Shown one piece after another: positions 1-8,285 of a stretch of DNA of 64,000 nucleotides. Position 1 is the stretch's first letter, and each line of letters starts with the position of its first letter. Position numbers and translations under genes: made by a program. Source of the stretch: Amycolatopsis sulphurea (GTDB lineage Bacteria; Actinomycetota; Actinomycetes; Mycobacteriales; Pseudonocardiaceae); NCBI RefSeq assembly GCF_002564045.1, contig NZ_PDJK01000001.1:1284687-1348686 (forward strand), read 5' to 3'. A model generated the notes under the pieces. The model made no database searches, was not told where the DNA came from, and worked only from the letters and a program-made list of their open reading frames with translations.

Positions 1-891
1 GGCGACCTCCCAGTCCGGGGTGAGTCCGAGGCCGGGGGCCTGCCAGCCGCCGAACACCTCGTCGAAGTAATCGTCGACGAAGTCCGGGCCCAGCCCCACC
101 GCGTCGATCGAGCCGACCGAGGCCAGGTGCTCGATGTGGTCCACGACCCGGGCCGCGGTCGGGCGTGCGGGATCGATGAAGGGCGGGATGGCCGCCGCCA
201 CGCCGATCACGCCGCCGAGGTCGGAGATGGCCTTCACCTGCTGATCGGAGAGGTTGCGGTGCACGTCGGCGACCGCCCGGCAGCCGGAGTGGGTGGCCAG
301 CAGCGGACGGCTCGCCCGGGCGAGCACGTCGTCCACCCCGGCCACGCCGAGGTGGCTGACGTCGAACACGATGCCCAGCCGCTCCATCTCGTCGAGCACC
401 TCGATGCCCTGCGGGGTGAGCCCGCCACGGGAGAAATCGTCGAGGCCGCTGCCGTCGGCGAGAAAGGTCCGGCCGAGGTGGGCCAGCGAGACCACCCGCA
501 CCCCGACCCGGCCCATGGTGCGGATCAGCTCCGGATCCTGGCCCAGCCCGTGCGCGCCTTCCAGCGCGAGCACGAACGCGATCCGCCCGGCCGCCACCGC
601 GGCGTCGACCTCGGCGCCGGTCAGGCAGATCCGGACGTCGGCGGGGTGCTCCTCGGCGAGCCGGTGGATCCGCTCGGCCAGCAACAGGGTCCGGCGCAGC
701 CCGCCCTCGGACTGGAACTGGTCCTCCAGGCAGATCGGCAGCACCTGCACCTTGACCCCGCCCGCGCGCAGCTGCGGCAGCCAGAATTCGGCGAAATGCC
801 CCGGCTTGCCCCGGCGGTCGAAGTGGTCCACGAGCAGGATGAGGTCGTTGTGCAGATCGACGACCGTCGCGTTCCGGTGCAGCTCGGTCAT
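1..891 (-). CDS. Membrane dipeptidase, peptidase family M19 (3' end beyond window)
   Basis: The visible 297 codons encode a zinc dipeptidase of the renal dipeptidase family, which hydrolyses dipeptides. Starting from the ATG at 891, the N-terminus carries the metal-binding pattern VVDLHNDL (HxD). Later segments fit the TIM-barrel fold: a metal-ligand glutamate in ALEGAH, then FDVSHLG and THSGCRAVADVHRN. The C-terminus is missing because the gene runs off the left edge, so about 50-70 residues are not seen. It is transcribed away from the deletion scar to its right. The family call is solid from the order of motifs; the physiological substrate is unknown. Confidence 0.9.
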   Translation of the reverse strand, partial: MTELHRNATVVDLHNDLILLVDHFDRRGKPGHFAEFWLPQLRAGGVKVQVLPICLEDQFQSEGGLRRTLLLAERIHRLAEEHPADVRICLTGAEVDAAVAAGRIAFVLALEGAHGLGQDPELIRTMGRVGVRVVSLAHLGRTFLADGSGLDDFSRGGLTPQGIEVLDEMERLGIVFDVSHLGVAGVDDVLARASRPLLATHSGCRAVADVHRNLSDQQVKAISDLGGVIGVAAAIPPFIDPARPTAARVVDHIEHLASVGSIDAVGLGPDFVDDYFDEVFGGWQAPGLGLTPDWEVA

Positions 892-967
892 CGGGCACCC
901 GCCGTGGACGGCCCGCGATGGTAAGACAGAGAATGTCTGATATCCATAGGCTCAAGCTAGGCTGGGC

Positions 968-998
968 CACCCCCGGGCGCAAGAACCACCCGGGGGTG
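968..998. terminator. Terminator-like stem-loop between dipeptidase and LysR remnant
   Basis: CACCCCCGGG at 968-977 pairs perfectly with CCCGGGGGTG at 989-998 across an 11-nt loop. It lies just past the end of the minus-strand LysR remnant and before the dipeptidase start. No strong T-run follows, so the role is inferred from position. Confidence 0.5.
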
Positions 999-1036
999 CG
1001 CGCACGGTGCCGGAGCAGGCCGAACGATCGGTGTAT

Positions 1037-1381
1037 TCACCGCGACGCGCCGACCAGAGATCGGGTTCCGGGCGGGAGTCTCGCGGTGCCGCCTGCGAGG
1101 AAATGCAGGATCGCCTCCTGCAAAGCCCGGACCGCGCGCGGATGCTCCACGTCGCGGCGGTAGGCCAAGCGAACGACCCGGCTGAGGCCGGGTTCGGTGA
1201 CCTGCGTGCGGCGGAACCGGGTGCCCACCACCGTGCTGGGCACCACCGCCAGTCCCAGCCCGGCCTGGACGAGCTCCAGCACCGCGTCCATCTCGCCGCC
1301 TTCGATCGCGAACAGCGGCTCGAACCCCTCCCCGAGGCAAGCGTTCACCGTCGTCTCCCTCAGGTCGTAGCCGCGGCGGAT
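1037..1381 (-). pseudogene. LysR-family regulator remnant, C-terminal third only
   Basis: The reading frame begins abruptly after a stop at about 1388 and encodes about 112 residues matching the end of a LysR effector-binding domain: GIRRGYDLRETTVNACLGEGFEP, then GGEMDAVLELVQAGLGLAVVP, which is the typical final alpha/beta unit, and a short tail. The winged-helix DNA-binding domain and the first effector subdomain (about 190 residues) are absent. The break at about 1381 coincides exactly with the 5' break of the neighbouring sdhB remnant, so one deletion very likely truncated both. It is unlikely to make a functional regulator. Confidence 0.75.
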
Positions 1382-1809
1382 TCCCGGTGGTCAAGGATCT
1401 CGTGGTCGACCGTTCCGCGTTTGACCGGATCGTTCAGGCCGGCGGCGACATCACCGCGCCCACCGGCAGCGCCCCCGAGGCGCACGCCACCCCGGTTCCC
1501 AAGGCGGACGCCGACCTCGCCTTCGACAATGCGACCTGCATCGGCTGTGGTGCCTGCGTCGCGGCCTGCCCCAACGGTTCCGCGATGCTGTTCACCTCCG
1601 CCAAGGTGGCTCACCTCAACGCATTGCCGCTGGGCCGGCCCGAACGCGCGCACCGCGTGCTGGACGTGGTGGAGACGATGGACGCGGAAGGCTTTGGCGG
1701 GTGCACGAATACCGGCGAGTGCGTGGCGTCCTGTCCAAAGGGGATTCCGCTGAGCAGCATCGCCGCGCTGAACCGCGAGTTCCTGCGCGCGAGCCGTTCC
1801 CGGCGGTGA
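1382..1809 (+). pseudogene. sdhB: Succinate dehydrogenase iron-sulfur subunit remnant (C-terminal half)
   Basis: About 140 residues match the C-terminal part of actinobacterial SdhB (usual length about 250). The frame enters mid-protein at FPVVKDLVVDRSAFDRI. It keeps the CIGCGACVAACPNG cluster ligands and the later CTNTGECVASCPKGIPLSSIAALNREF segment, which bind the 4Fe-4S and 3Fe-4S centres. The N-terminal 2Fe-2S plant-ferredoxin domain is missing, and no sdhA or sdhC is next to it. An ATG at 1387 could start a short protein, but no ribosome binding site is evident and such a fragment could not serve the enzyme. It converges with the kinase gene, 25 bp away. Confidence 0.8.
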
Positions 1810-1834
1810 GAGGGCTCGCGGTGGACGGGCAGGT

Positions 1835-3073
1835 TCATTCGCCCGTGCCCGCCGGAATCGCGGGCACCGTCGCCGAAATCGCCGTGCCGCCACCGGGTTC
1901 GGACTCGATCTCCAGCCTGCCCGCCAAGCGTTGCACACGCCGCCGCAGCCCGGCCAAGCCGAGGCCGCCGGTGCCGGGCGCGGCGGACCGCGTCGCACCG
2001 GGGGTGAAGCCGACGCCGTCGTCGCGGACGTCCAGGGTGACCAGATCCTCCATATAGGACAACGTCAACCCGACCCGGGCGGCCTGCGCGTGCTTGGCCA
2101 CATTCGCCAGCGCCTCCTGCGCGGCGCGCAGCAGCGTTACCTCGACCTCCGCGTGCATCGGGCGGGCGTCGCCGGTGGTCGTCAGTGCGACGGCCACGTC
2201 GTTCACGTCCGCCCAGCGCCGGGCGACCTCGCCGATCGCGTCCGGGAGCCGTGCGTCCGCGAGCACGGCCGGTTCGACCGCGAGCACCGTCCGGCGGGCC
2301 TCGCCGAGGCTCTCCCTGGCCAGCTCCCGCGCGTTCGCCAGGTGCCGGCGCGCCGCCGGGCGTTCGTCGAGCGCTTGTTCCGCGGCTTGGACCTGGGTGA
2401 GGATCCCGGCCAGGCCCTGCGCCAGGGTGTCGTGGATCTCCCGCGCCGTCCGCTGCCGCTCGTCCTGCACGCCGGCCTCGCGGGCCTGGACGAGCAGCTG
2501 GGCGTGCAGACCGGCGTTCTCCGCCAGCGCGTCCTCCAGCTGGCGGTTGGCCTCGTGCAGCTCGCGTTCCCCGGCGACGTGGAAGAAGTGGAACAGCGCC
2601 CCGGACAACACCATCGAAACCAGGCTGACGCCCAGCCATTCCCACCACAGCCCCTCGGCGCGAACGGCGCTGAGCCCACCCAGCACCGCCAGCGCCGAGG
2701 TCACCGCCGTGACCGACGCGCCCACGTACATCCAGCGGCCCTTGAGGAACCGGAACGCGAGCGGATAGCCGACCCAGGCGAAGAAGCCGTACCAGGGCGC
2801 GATCGCCACCAGCCCCGCGGTCAGCGACGCCAGCCCGGCGTAGTAGACCCCCATCACCGCAGCGGTTTCGTGCCATTGCGGGTGCGTGTCGAACCAGAGC
2901 AGCCACAGCACGGTCGCCGCGGACAGCGCGAGGGCCACCGGTGCCGGACCCTCACCGGCCGGCTCCAGCGTCACGGCCACGCCGACCGCGAGGAGGAAGT
3001 ACGGGATCAGCCGCAGGATCACGCTGTCCCCCAGCCTCCCGCGACGCGGCACCGGCTCAGGCTCGACGCCCAC
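1835..3073 (-). CDS. NarL-type sensor histidine kinase, no partner regulator nearby
   Basis: This 412-residue membrane kinase starts at GTG 3073. Roughly residues 20-175 form about six hydrophobic helices. A coiled-coil-like stretch (about 168-200) leads to the HisKA_3 dimerisation domain with the phosphoacceptor motif REIHDTLAQGLAGI. The HATPase_c domain follows, with AAQEALANVAKHAQA (N box), DDGVGF (G1) and GTGGLGLAGLRRRV (G2). It begins 3 bp after the permease gene and probably shares its transcript, so it may sense the exporter's substrate. Such ABC-ABC-kinase sets normally end with a LuxR-type response regulator. Here the sdhB remnant follows instead, so the kinase is an orphan within the window. 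Confidence 0.9.
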   Translation of the reverse strand: MGVEPEPVPRRGRLGDSVILRLIPYFLLAVGVAVTLEPAGEGPAPVALALSAATVLWLLWFDTHPQWHETAAVMGVYYAGLASLTAGLVAIAPWYGFFAWVGYPLAFRFLKGRWMYVGASVTAVTSALAVLGGLSAVRAEGLWWEWLGVSLVSMVLSGALFHFFHVAGERELHEANRQLEDALAENAGLHAQLLVQAREAGVQDERQRTAREIHDTLAQGLAGILTQVQAAEQALDERPAARRHLANARELARESLGEARRTVLAVEPAVLADARLPDAIGEVARRWADVNDVAVALTTTGDARPMHAEVEVTLLRAAQEALANVAKHAQAARVGLTLSYMEDLVTLDVRDDGVGFTPGATRSAAPGTGGLGLAGLRRRVQRLAGRLEIESEPGGGTAISATVPAIPAGTGE

Positions 3074-3076
3074 CCC

Positions 3077-3817
3077 TCACTCCCAACGGAAATACCGCGC
3101 GGCCAGCCCGCCGGCCACGATCGCCCACCCCAGCAGGACGGCCAGGTGCAGCAGCTGCGGCCAGTGCCCGGCGGTGGCGTCCTGCAATGACTGCACGCCC
3201 GCACCGAGCGGGGTGAAATCGCTGATCGTGCGCAGCACCGGGTTCATGCTGTCGCGCGGCAGCCACAACCCGGCGAAGAACATCAGCGGAAAGAACACCA
3301 GCGTGCCGATCGCACCCGCGGCCTTGCCACTCGGCGCGATCGACGCGATCAACAGCCCGATCGCGAACAGCGCGAGCGCCACGAGCAGATAGCCGAGCAC
3401 GTAGGCGACGGCCTGGCCGGGCAGCGGGACGTCGAAGGCGAAGCGGCCGATCAGCAGGACCACTACCATCGTGCCGGCCGAAAGCACAAGGGACATCAGC
3501 ACTTGCGCCCCGAGCATCGCCCCGGGTTTCACCGGCGTGGTGCGCATCCGGCGCAGCACACCCTTTTCCCGGTATGTGGCGAACAGCTGGGACAACCCGT
3601 TCAACGCGAACATGGCCAGCCCCAACGCGATCACGATCGGCACGTACAGGCCGAGGATGGTGCCGCCGCCCAGCGAGGCCTGTGGCTCCCGCATGGACGG
3701 CACGAGGCCGAGCACCACCAGCAGCAGCGGCGGGAACGCGAGCGCGAAGAACACGATCACCGGCTCGCGGAAGAACAGTTTGGTTTCGGTGGCGGTGAGC
3801 CGGGACAACGCGGACAT
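3077..3817 (-). CDS. ABC-2 type exporter permease
   Basis: This 246-residue membrane protein has about six predicted helices, starting with FFREPVIVFFALAFPPLLLVVLGLVPSM near residues 14-41. The extracellular loop after the first helix and the C-terminal ABC-2 signature region (LWLPRDSMNPVLRTISDFTPLGAGVQSLQDA) are characteristic of DrrB/YadH-type drug or lipid exporters. It pairs with the ATPase gene 10 bp upstream and the kinase gene 3 bp downstream. The substrate cannot be read from the sequence. Confidence 0.9.
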   Translation of the reverse strand: MSALSRLTATETKLFFREPVIVFFALAFPPLLLVVLGLVPSMREPQASLGGGTILGLYVPIVIALGLAMFALNGLSQLFATYREKGVLRRMRTTPVKPGAMLGAQVLMSLVLSAGTMVVVLLIGRFAFDVPLPGQAVAYVLGYLLVALALFAIGLLIASIAPSGKAAGAIGTLVFFPLMFFAGLWLPRDSMNPVLRTISDFTPLGAGVQSLQDATAGHWPQLLHLAVLLGWAIVAGGLAARYFRWE

Positions 3818-3827
3818 GCGAATCTCC

Positions 3828-4736
3828 TCAGACGTCGACGGGGCGGCCGGTGAGCGCGACGAACGCGTCGTCCAGCGTGGTCTGCTCGACCCTCAGGTCG
3901 GCGGCGGTGAGCTGGTTGCGGGCGAGCGTGGTGGTCACCGCGAGCAGCAGGTTCCCGGTGCCGGTGACCACGACCCGGCCGCCGGCGCGCTGCACCGACT
4001 CGACCTCGGGCAGCGCGGTCAGCAGCGCGTCGTCCAGCGGTGCGGACGGCCGGAATCGGATCCGCTGCCGGTCGTCCACCTTCGCGACCAGCCCGGCCGG
4101 CGTGTCCAGCGCGACGACGCGGCCGGAGTCGATCACCGCGAGCCGGTCGCAGAGCCGTTCCGCCTCCTCCATGAAGTGCGTGACCAGCAGGATCGTCACG
4201 CCCCGGGCGCGGATGCCCTCGATCAGGTCCCACACGTCCCGGCGCGCCTGCGGATCGAGCCCGGTGGTCAGCTCGTCGAGCACGGCCACCTTCGGGCTGC
4301 CGAGCAGGGCCAGCGCGATCGACAACCGCTGTTTCTGCCCGCCGGACAGCCGCCGGAACTGCGTGCCGAGCTTGTCGCCGAGGCCCAGCAGGCCCGCCAG
4401 CTCACGCCAGTCGGCCGGGTCGCGGTAGAACGAGCTGTAGAGCTCCAGCGCTTCGCCGACCCGCAGCTTCTCCTGCAGCTCGCTTTCCTGCAACTGCACG
4501 CCGACCAGCTCGCGCAGCTCACCCTCCTCGCGGTGCGGGTCGAGCCCGCACACCCGGATGCTGCCGCCGTCCGGGGTGCGCAACCCCTCCACGCATTCCA
4601 CGGTCGTGGTCTTGCCTGCCCCGTTGGGGCCCAGAATCCCGAAGATCTCGCCCGGCTCGACGGCGAAGCTCACCCCGTTGACCGCGGTGTGCTCGCCGTA
4701 GCGCTTGACGAGGCCGTCCACCTCGATGATCGCCAT
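3828..4736 (-). CDS. ABC exporter ATP-binding protein (DrrA/CcmA type)
   Basis: The ATG at 4736 gives 302 residues beginning MAIIEVDGLVKRYGEHTAVNGV. An upstream in-frame extension exists but does not look coding. Walker A is GPNGAGKTT, the signature is LSGGQKQRLSIA, and Walker B ends VLDELTTGLDPQ, with the E-L-T-T form common in this exporter subgroup. The H-loop is LLVTHFMEEAERLCD. The last about 80 residues form the C-terminal regulatory domain typical of DrrA-like proteins. It energises the adjacent ABC-2 permease. The first gene of a three-gene operon with permease and kinase. Confidence 0.92.
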   Translation of the reverse strand: MAIIEVDGLVKRYGEHTAVNGVSFAVEPGEIFGILGPNGAGKTTTVECVEGLRTPDGGSIRVCGLDPHREEGELRELVGVQLQESELQEKLRVGEALELYSSFYRDPADWRELAGLLGLGDKLGTQFRRLSGGQKQRLSIALALLGSPKVAVLDELTTGLDPQARRDVWDLIEGIRARGVTILLVTHFMEEAERLCDRLAVIDSGRVVALDTPAGLVAKVDDRQRIRFRPSAPLDDALLTALPEVESVQRAGGRVVVTGTGNLLLAVTTTLARNQLTAADLRVEQTTLDDAFVALTGRPVDV

Positions 4737-4839
4737 GCCCCCGAGCCTGCCGCGCGACCCCGGTCCCCGGATCGACTGCCCGGCCGGAACGCTGGGGCAG
4801 GTGGTGGATCCGCGCATCCACTGATCGGTGGATGCGGCG

Positions 4840-5490
4840 CTATTCCTGCCCGTGCCGGTGTGGTGGCTTCCGGTGGTCGTTTCGCTGCCGCTGGTAGGAA
4901 CCCGGGGGGACGTCGTCGGAATTCTCTGCCGGTGAGGTGACCGGCGGCGGGCTCGGCGGGGCTGTTTCCTTGCTGGTGGCGCGAATCGTGCTGTCCGGCA
5001 CGTCGGCGGTCGCCGGGGGTGGCACCGGACTCGCGGTGAGTGTGGTGATCGCTGTCGGCGGAGCGGACGACGGCACGGCCGGCGGTGGCACCGGCTCCCC
5101 GGCCGCGTCCCCGGCCGAGGACGGCCACAGCGCCCACACACCCAGCCCACCGAACGCAACCACTGCCGCCCCCGCAACGATCAGGGATCGCACCGGACGA
5201 CGCCCGACCGACGGGGCCGTTTCCGCACTGGCTCCGTCGAGCAGCTCGTCAAGGCCGGACAACTCCGCCGTCGCCGGGCCGCCTGCCGCGGCCAGTTGCG
5301 CGGCCGCGGAGCCGCTTCGGTCGTCCAGCGCCCCGCCGAACACACCCTCCGGTACCGCCGGACCGTCCGTCACGGGCCGCTGCGCGCGAGGCGCACCGTC
5401 GATCCGCGGCATCGGCGCCGTCTCGGACATCCGCACCAGGCGCGCGACGGACTCCAGATCACCGGCCTCACCCGGCTCCGTGCCGGCCAT
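4840..5490 (-). CDS. Single-pass membrane protein with Pro/Thr-rich outer tail, unknown function
   Basis: The start at 5490 is supported by GGAGGT 4 nt upstream (an ATG at 5520 is also possible), giving 216 residues. The N-terminal about 100 residues are soluble. One membrane helix follows (RSLIVAGAAVVAFGGLGVWALW), then a low-complexity tail rich in Pro, Ser and Thr that should lie outside the membrane. There is no recognisable enzyme domain. The topology resembles actinobacterial anti-sigma-like or cell-envelope proteins, but no zinc-binding anti-sigma motif is present. Function unknown. Confidence 0.65.
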   Translation of the reverse strand: MAGTEPGEAGDLESVARLVRMSETAPMPRIDGAPRAQRPVTDGPAVPEGVFGGALDDRSGSAAAQLAAAGGPATAELSGLDELLDGASAETAPSVGRRPVRSLIVAGAAVVAFGGLGVWALWPSSAGDAAGEPVPPPAVPSSAPPTAITTLTASPVPPPATADVPDSTIRATSKETAPPSPPPVTSPAENSDDVPPGSYQRQRNDHRKPPHRHGQE

Positions 5491-5604
5491 CCCGACCTCC
5501 AGCCGCCGGAACACCCGCACGGCACGACCGGCGGCCAGATCCTAGGGACCGTCCACCTACCTTGTAAACCACGGCTGCCGAACGGGCGCACGTAGGCCAA
5601 GGCT

Positions 5605-5651
5605 GTGAAGGGGCCCTTCACGGACTCTGAGTCTGTGAAGGGCCCCTTCAC
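5605..5651. repeat. Core palindrome, stand-alone copy 1
   Basis: A 47-bp palindrome: two GTGAAGGGGCCCTTCAC-type units joined by GGACTCTGAGTCT. The arms are 23 nt with a single central base, with one base changed in the right arm here. It lies just downstream of the acyl-CoA ligase gene and upstream of the membrane-protein gene. It can form a very strong hairpin on either strand. There are seven other complete copies in the window. Confidence 0.9.
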
Positions 5652-5691
5652 AGACTTCAGGCTCCCGGCGCGCAGACCGAGTGAGCGCCGG

Positions 5692-7281
5692 TCACTGCCC
5701 TGCGAGCCCCGCGTGCGTCTCCCGCAGTGTGCGCTTCACGATCTTGCCGCTGGGGTTCTTCGGCAACGCGGCCACGAACACCACGTACTTCGGGCACTTG
5801 AACCCGGCCAGGTGCTCCCGGGTGTGCGCGAGCACCGCCTCCTCGGTCAGCGTCACGCCTTCGCGCGGCACCACCGCAGCGGTCACCGCCTCGATCCAGT
5901 GCGGATGCGACACCCCGAATACCGCTACCTCGGCCACCCCGTCAAGCAGGTAGAGCGCTTCCTCCACCTCGCGGCTGGCGACATTCTCGCCGCCGGTCTT
6001 GATCATGTCCTTCTTCCGGTCCACCACCGACAGATAGCCCTCGGCGTCCAGCACGCCGAGGTCGCCCGAGTGGAACCAGCCGCCCTCGAACGCGGCGGCC
6101 GTCTTCTCCTCGTCCTCGTAGTAGCCGAGCGTGGCGTGCGGGCTGCGGTGCACGATTTCGCCGACTTCGCCGGGCGGCAGGGCGCGGCCCTCGTCGTCGA
6201 CGATCCGCGTCTCCACATTCAGCGCCGCGCGGCCGGCCGAACCCGCCTTCGCCAGTTGCTCGTGCGGCTGCAGGATGGTGGCCAGCGGCGCCATCTCGGT
6301 CTGTCCGTAGAAGTTCCACAGCTGCACGTCCGGCAGCCTGCGCGCCAGCTCCCGCAGTACCTCAACCGGCATCGGCGACGCCCCGTAGTAGCCCTTCCTC
6401 AGGCTCGACAGATCGGTTTCATCGAAAGCCGGGTGGCGCAGCAGGGAAATCCACACCGTCGGCGGGGCGAACAGCTTCGTCGCCCGTTCCCGCGCCACGG
6501 CCGCGAGCAGCGCCGCCGGATCCGGGCCGGGCAGGATCACGCTCGTCGCGCCGAGGTAGACGTCGACCGAGAAGAAGCAGTCCAGCTGCGCGCAGTGGTA
6601 GAGCGGCAGGGAGTGCACCTCGATGTCGTCGCCGGACATGCCGCCGTCGAGCGCGCACGAAACGTACTGGCTGAGCAGTGAACGGCTGGACAGCAGCACC
6701 CCTTTCGGCCGCGATTCGGTCCCGGAGGTGTACATCAGGCGCAGCGGATCGTCGTCGGCCACGAGGACGTTCGGCGCCGATTCGTCGCCCGGCCCGTCGA
6801 TCCAGTCCGTGACGCTCGCCCAGCCGTCGCCGGAACCGCCGATCCGGGCGCGCAGCACGCCGGTCTTGCCCGCCCGCTCCAGCGCGGCCGCAGCGGTGTC
6901 CAGCAGCGCATCCTCCGCGATCAGCCCGGAGACGTCGGCGTGACCGAGGATGTAGGCGATCTCCTCGGCGCCGAGCATGAAGTTGACCGGCACCAGCACC
7001 AGCCCGAGCTTCGCGGCGGCGAACACCAGTACCGCGAACTCCCGGTTGTTGTGGCTCAACAAGGCGAGCCGGTCACCCTTGACGAGGCCGCGCGCAGCCA
7101 GCGCATGCGCACACCGGTTGACCGACGCGTCGAACTCCCGGTAGGTGACCCGCCACTCCCCCGCCACGACGGCGATCCGGTCCGGATGACGCAGCGCAGC
7201 GCGGCGCACCATGTCGCCGACCGCGTGCTGCCGGGCGTGCTCGATGGCTTCGGTCGTCTCGGCGCGGTACTGGCTGGGCAT
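5692..7281 (-). CDS. Fatty-acyl-CoA ligase (AMP-forming, FadD-like)
   Basis: The ATG at 7281 gives 529 residues of the ANL adenylating superfamily. The ATP-binding loop is MYTSGTESRPKGV, slightly unusual in having E-S-R where T-T/A-G is common. It is followed by LWNFYGQTEM (A5), GWFHSGDLGVLDAEGYLSVVDRKKDMI (A7/A8) and the C-terminal PKNPSGKIVKRTLR with the catalytic lysine. It activates a carboxylic acid, probably a fatty acid, to its CoA thioester via an acyl-adenylate. It sits downstream of a DUF2568 gene, separated by 92 bp. Chain-length preference is not predictable. Confidence 0.9.
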   Translation of the reverse strand: MPSQYRAETTEAIEHARQHAVGDMVRRAALRHPDRIAVVAGEWRVTYREFDASVNRCAHALAARGLVKGDRLALLSHNNREFAVLVFAAAKLGLVLVPVNFMLGAEEIAYILGHADVSGLIAEDALLDTAAAALERAGKTGVLRARIGGSGDGWASVTDWIDGPGDESAPNVLVADDDPLRLMYTSGTESRPKGVLLSSRSLLSQYVSCALDGGMSGDDIEVHSLPLYHCAQLDCFFSVDVYLGATSVILPGPDPAALLAAVARERATKLFAPPTVWISLLRHPAFDETDLSSLRKGYYGASPMPVEVLRELARRLPDVQLWNFYGQTEMAPLATILQPHEQLAKAGSAGRAALNVETRIVDDEGRALPPGEVGEIVHRSPHATLGYYEDEEKTAAAFEGGWFHSGDLGVLDAEGYLSVVDRKKDMIKTGGENVASREVEEALYLLDGVAEVAVFGVSHPHWIEAVTAAVVPREGVTLTEEAVLAHTREHLAGFKCPKYVVFVAALPKNPSGKIVKRTLRETHAGLAGQ

Positions 7282-7373
7282 AGCCGGAGTCTCATCCACT
7301 GCCCGGACCAGCGCAACCTGCCGGTGATCACCGCACCGGCCCCCCTCGGAACGGCCGGGAAGATCGAGGCGGC

Positions 7374-7739
7374 TCAGCCGTCCTTCGCCCACACCCGGAC
7401 CGCGGCCGCCACCAGGATCCCGGCCGCGCCGAGCACGATCCCGGCCACCAGCAACCCCGAGGCGATCAGTCCGAGCGCGGCAACGCCGAACAACGCCACC
7501 TCAAGGAAGAACCGCGTCGGCTCCGGCGCCCGGCGTTTCGCCTTGGGCGCCACCACGAACATCCAGATCACTGCGGCCAGCGCCGGCCACAGGACCCCCG
7601 CCAGCACATCGAGCAGCACGCCCCCGCCGAGCCGGGCACCCGCCACCGCGAGCCCGGCCAGCAGCGCCAGCTCGGTGCAGAACCGGATGACCAGCACGAA
7701 GCCGCCGAAGCCGCGCAGCGCGGGAGGAGTCGTGGTCAC
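7374..7739 (-). CDS. DUF2568 (YrdB-like) small membrane protein
   Basis: This 121-residue protein is almost entirely hydrophobic, with four predicted helices, and contains VLWPALAAVIWMFVVAPKAKRR, characteristic of the YrdB/DUF2568 family. Molecular function is unknown for the family. Its 5' end (about 33 bp) and upstream region are duplicated at 12965-13121. Confidence 0.75.
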   Translation of the reverse strand: MTTTPPALRGFGGFVLVIRFCTELALLAGLAVAGARLGGGVLLDVLAGVLWPALAAVIWMFVVAPKAKRRAPEPTRFFLEVALFGVAALGLIASGLLVAGIVLGAAGILVAAAVRVWAKDG

Positions 7740-7863
7740 CCCGGCAGCGTAACGGCCCCGGCCGGTCGATCGCCCAACCGCCCTGCCCGGCGACTTCCCG
7801 CCCGAAATGCCCCAGCCGAAAGGCTGTGAAGGGAACCTTTTGCGCGGCGACCCCCAGCCGAAA
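7707..7863. repeat. 157-bp direct repeat, left copy
   Basis: Positions 7707-7863 match 12965-13121 at 155 of 157 bases by eye. The repeat covers the first codons of the DUF2568 gene (minus strand), its promoter region, and a CAGCCGAAAGGCTG tetraloop hairpin followed by GTGAAGGGAACCTTTT. The two copies bracket the whole sugar-transport/hexosaminidase operon. Confidence 0.92.
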
Positions 7864-7930
7864 AGCTGGTATTCCGCGCCGCAGTACGTACCAACCGGAT
7901 TCCCTCACGATCCACCTGGCGCGCCGGCGC

Positions 7931-7969
7931 CCGGCCCTTGGCCACGGCGGCGCCGTGGCCAAGGGCCGG
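7931..7969. repeat. Perfect 39-bp palindrome in divergent intergenic region
   Basis: Nineteen bases at 7931-7949 (CCGGCCCTTGGCCACGGCG) are the exact reverse complement of 7951-7969, with one base between. It lies between two divergent genes, so it is not an ordinary 3' terminator for either. It might insulate the two promoters, form a cruciform or bind a protein. No T-run is present. Confidence 0.85.
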
Positions 7970-8201
7970 GCAGCCGCCTCCCGGATTTCACGATGCGCAA
8001 CCGACCGGACCACCCCGGACCACCGGACCGCCTCCCCGACATTCTCCCCTGGACCCCGCCCCCATCCCGTCAATTCCTGCCCACGCCCCGTCGCCTCCGG
8101 CTGACCAGCGGCTTTCCCGGCATTCGAAGTGACCGGCCGACCACCCAGCGTCACCCCGGCGCCCGGCTTCGCAACATCTTGGCAATCACCTTGACACCGA
8201 C

Positions 8202-8241
8202 TGTGGTCCGGACCACTCTCTCCATATTGGTCTACACCATT
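8202..8241. promoter_or_regulatory. Two DasR-like (GntR, dre) operators
   Basis: GTGGTCCGGACCAC at 8203-8216 is a perfect palindrome, and ATTGGTCTACACCATT at 8226-8241 is a close relative. Both resemble the dre consensus A(C/G)TGGTCTAGACCA(C/G)T bound by the GlcNAc-responsive repressor DasR. Centre-to-centre spacing is about 24 bp, and the second ends 44 bp before the transporter start. The downstream genes (chitobiose-type importer and hexosaminidase) are classic DasR targets, which supports the reading. DasR itself is not in the window. Confidence 0.75.
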
Positions 8242-8285
8242 CGGCAGAGCGGCCCGGGGTGGCCTGCTCCGAAAGGACGGGACGA

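Noticed and set aside
3828..5177. 449-codon version of the ABC ATPase
   Set aside because: The extra N-terminal residues are Arg/Pro-rich and antisense to a membrane-protein gene region; the standard start is at 4736.
7821..7845. GTGAAGGGAACCTTTT near the 157-bp repeat as another core palindrome
   Set aside because: It shares only GTGAAGGG and lacks the second unit; it may be a distant relative but is not counted.
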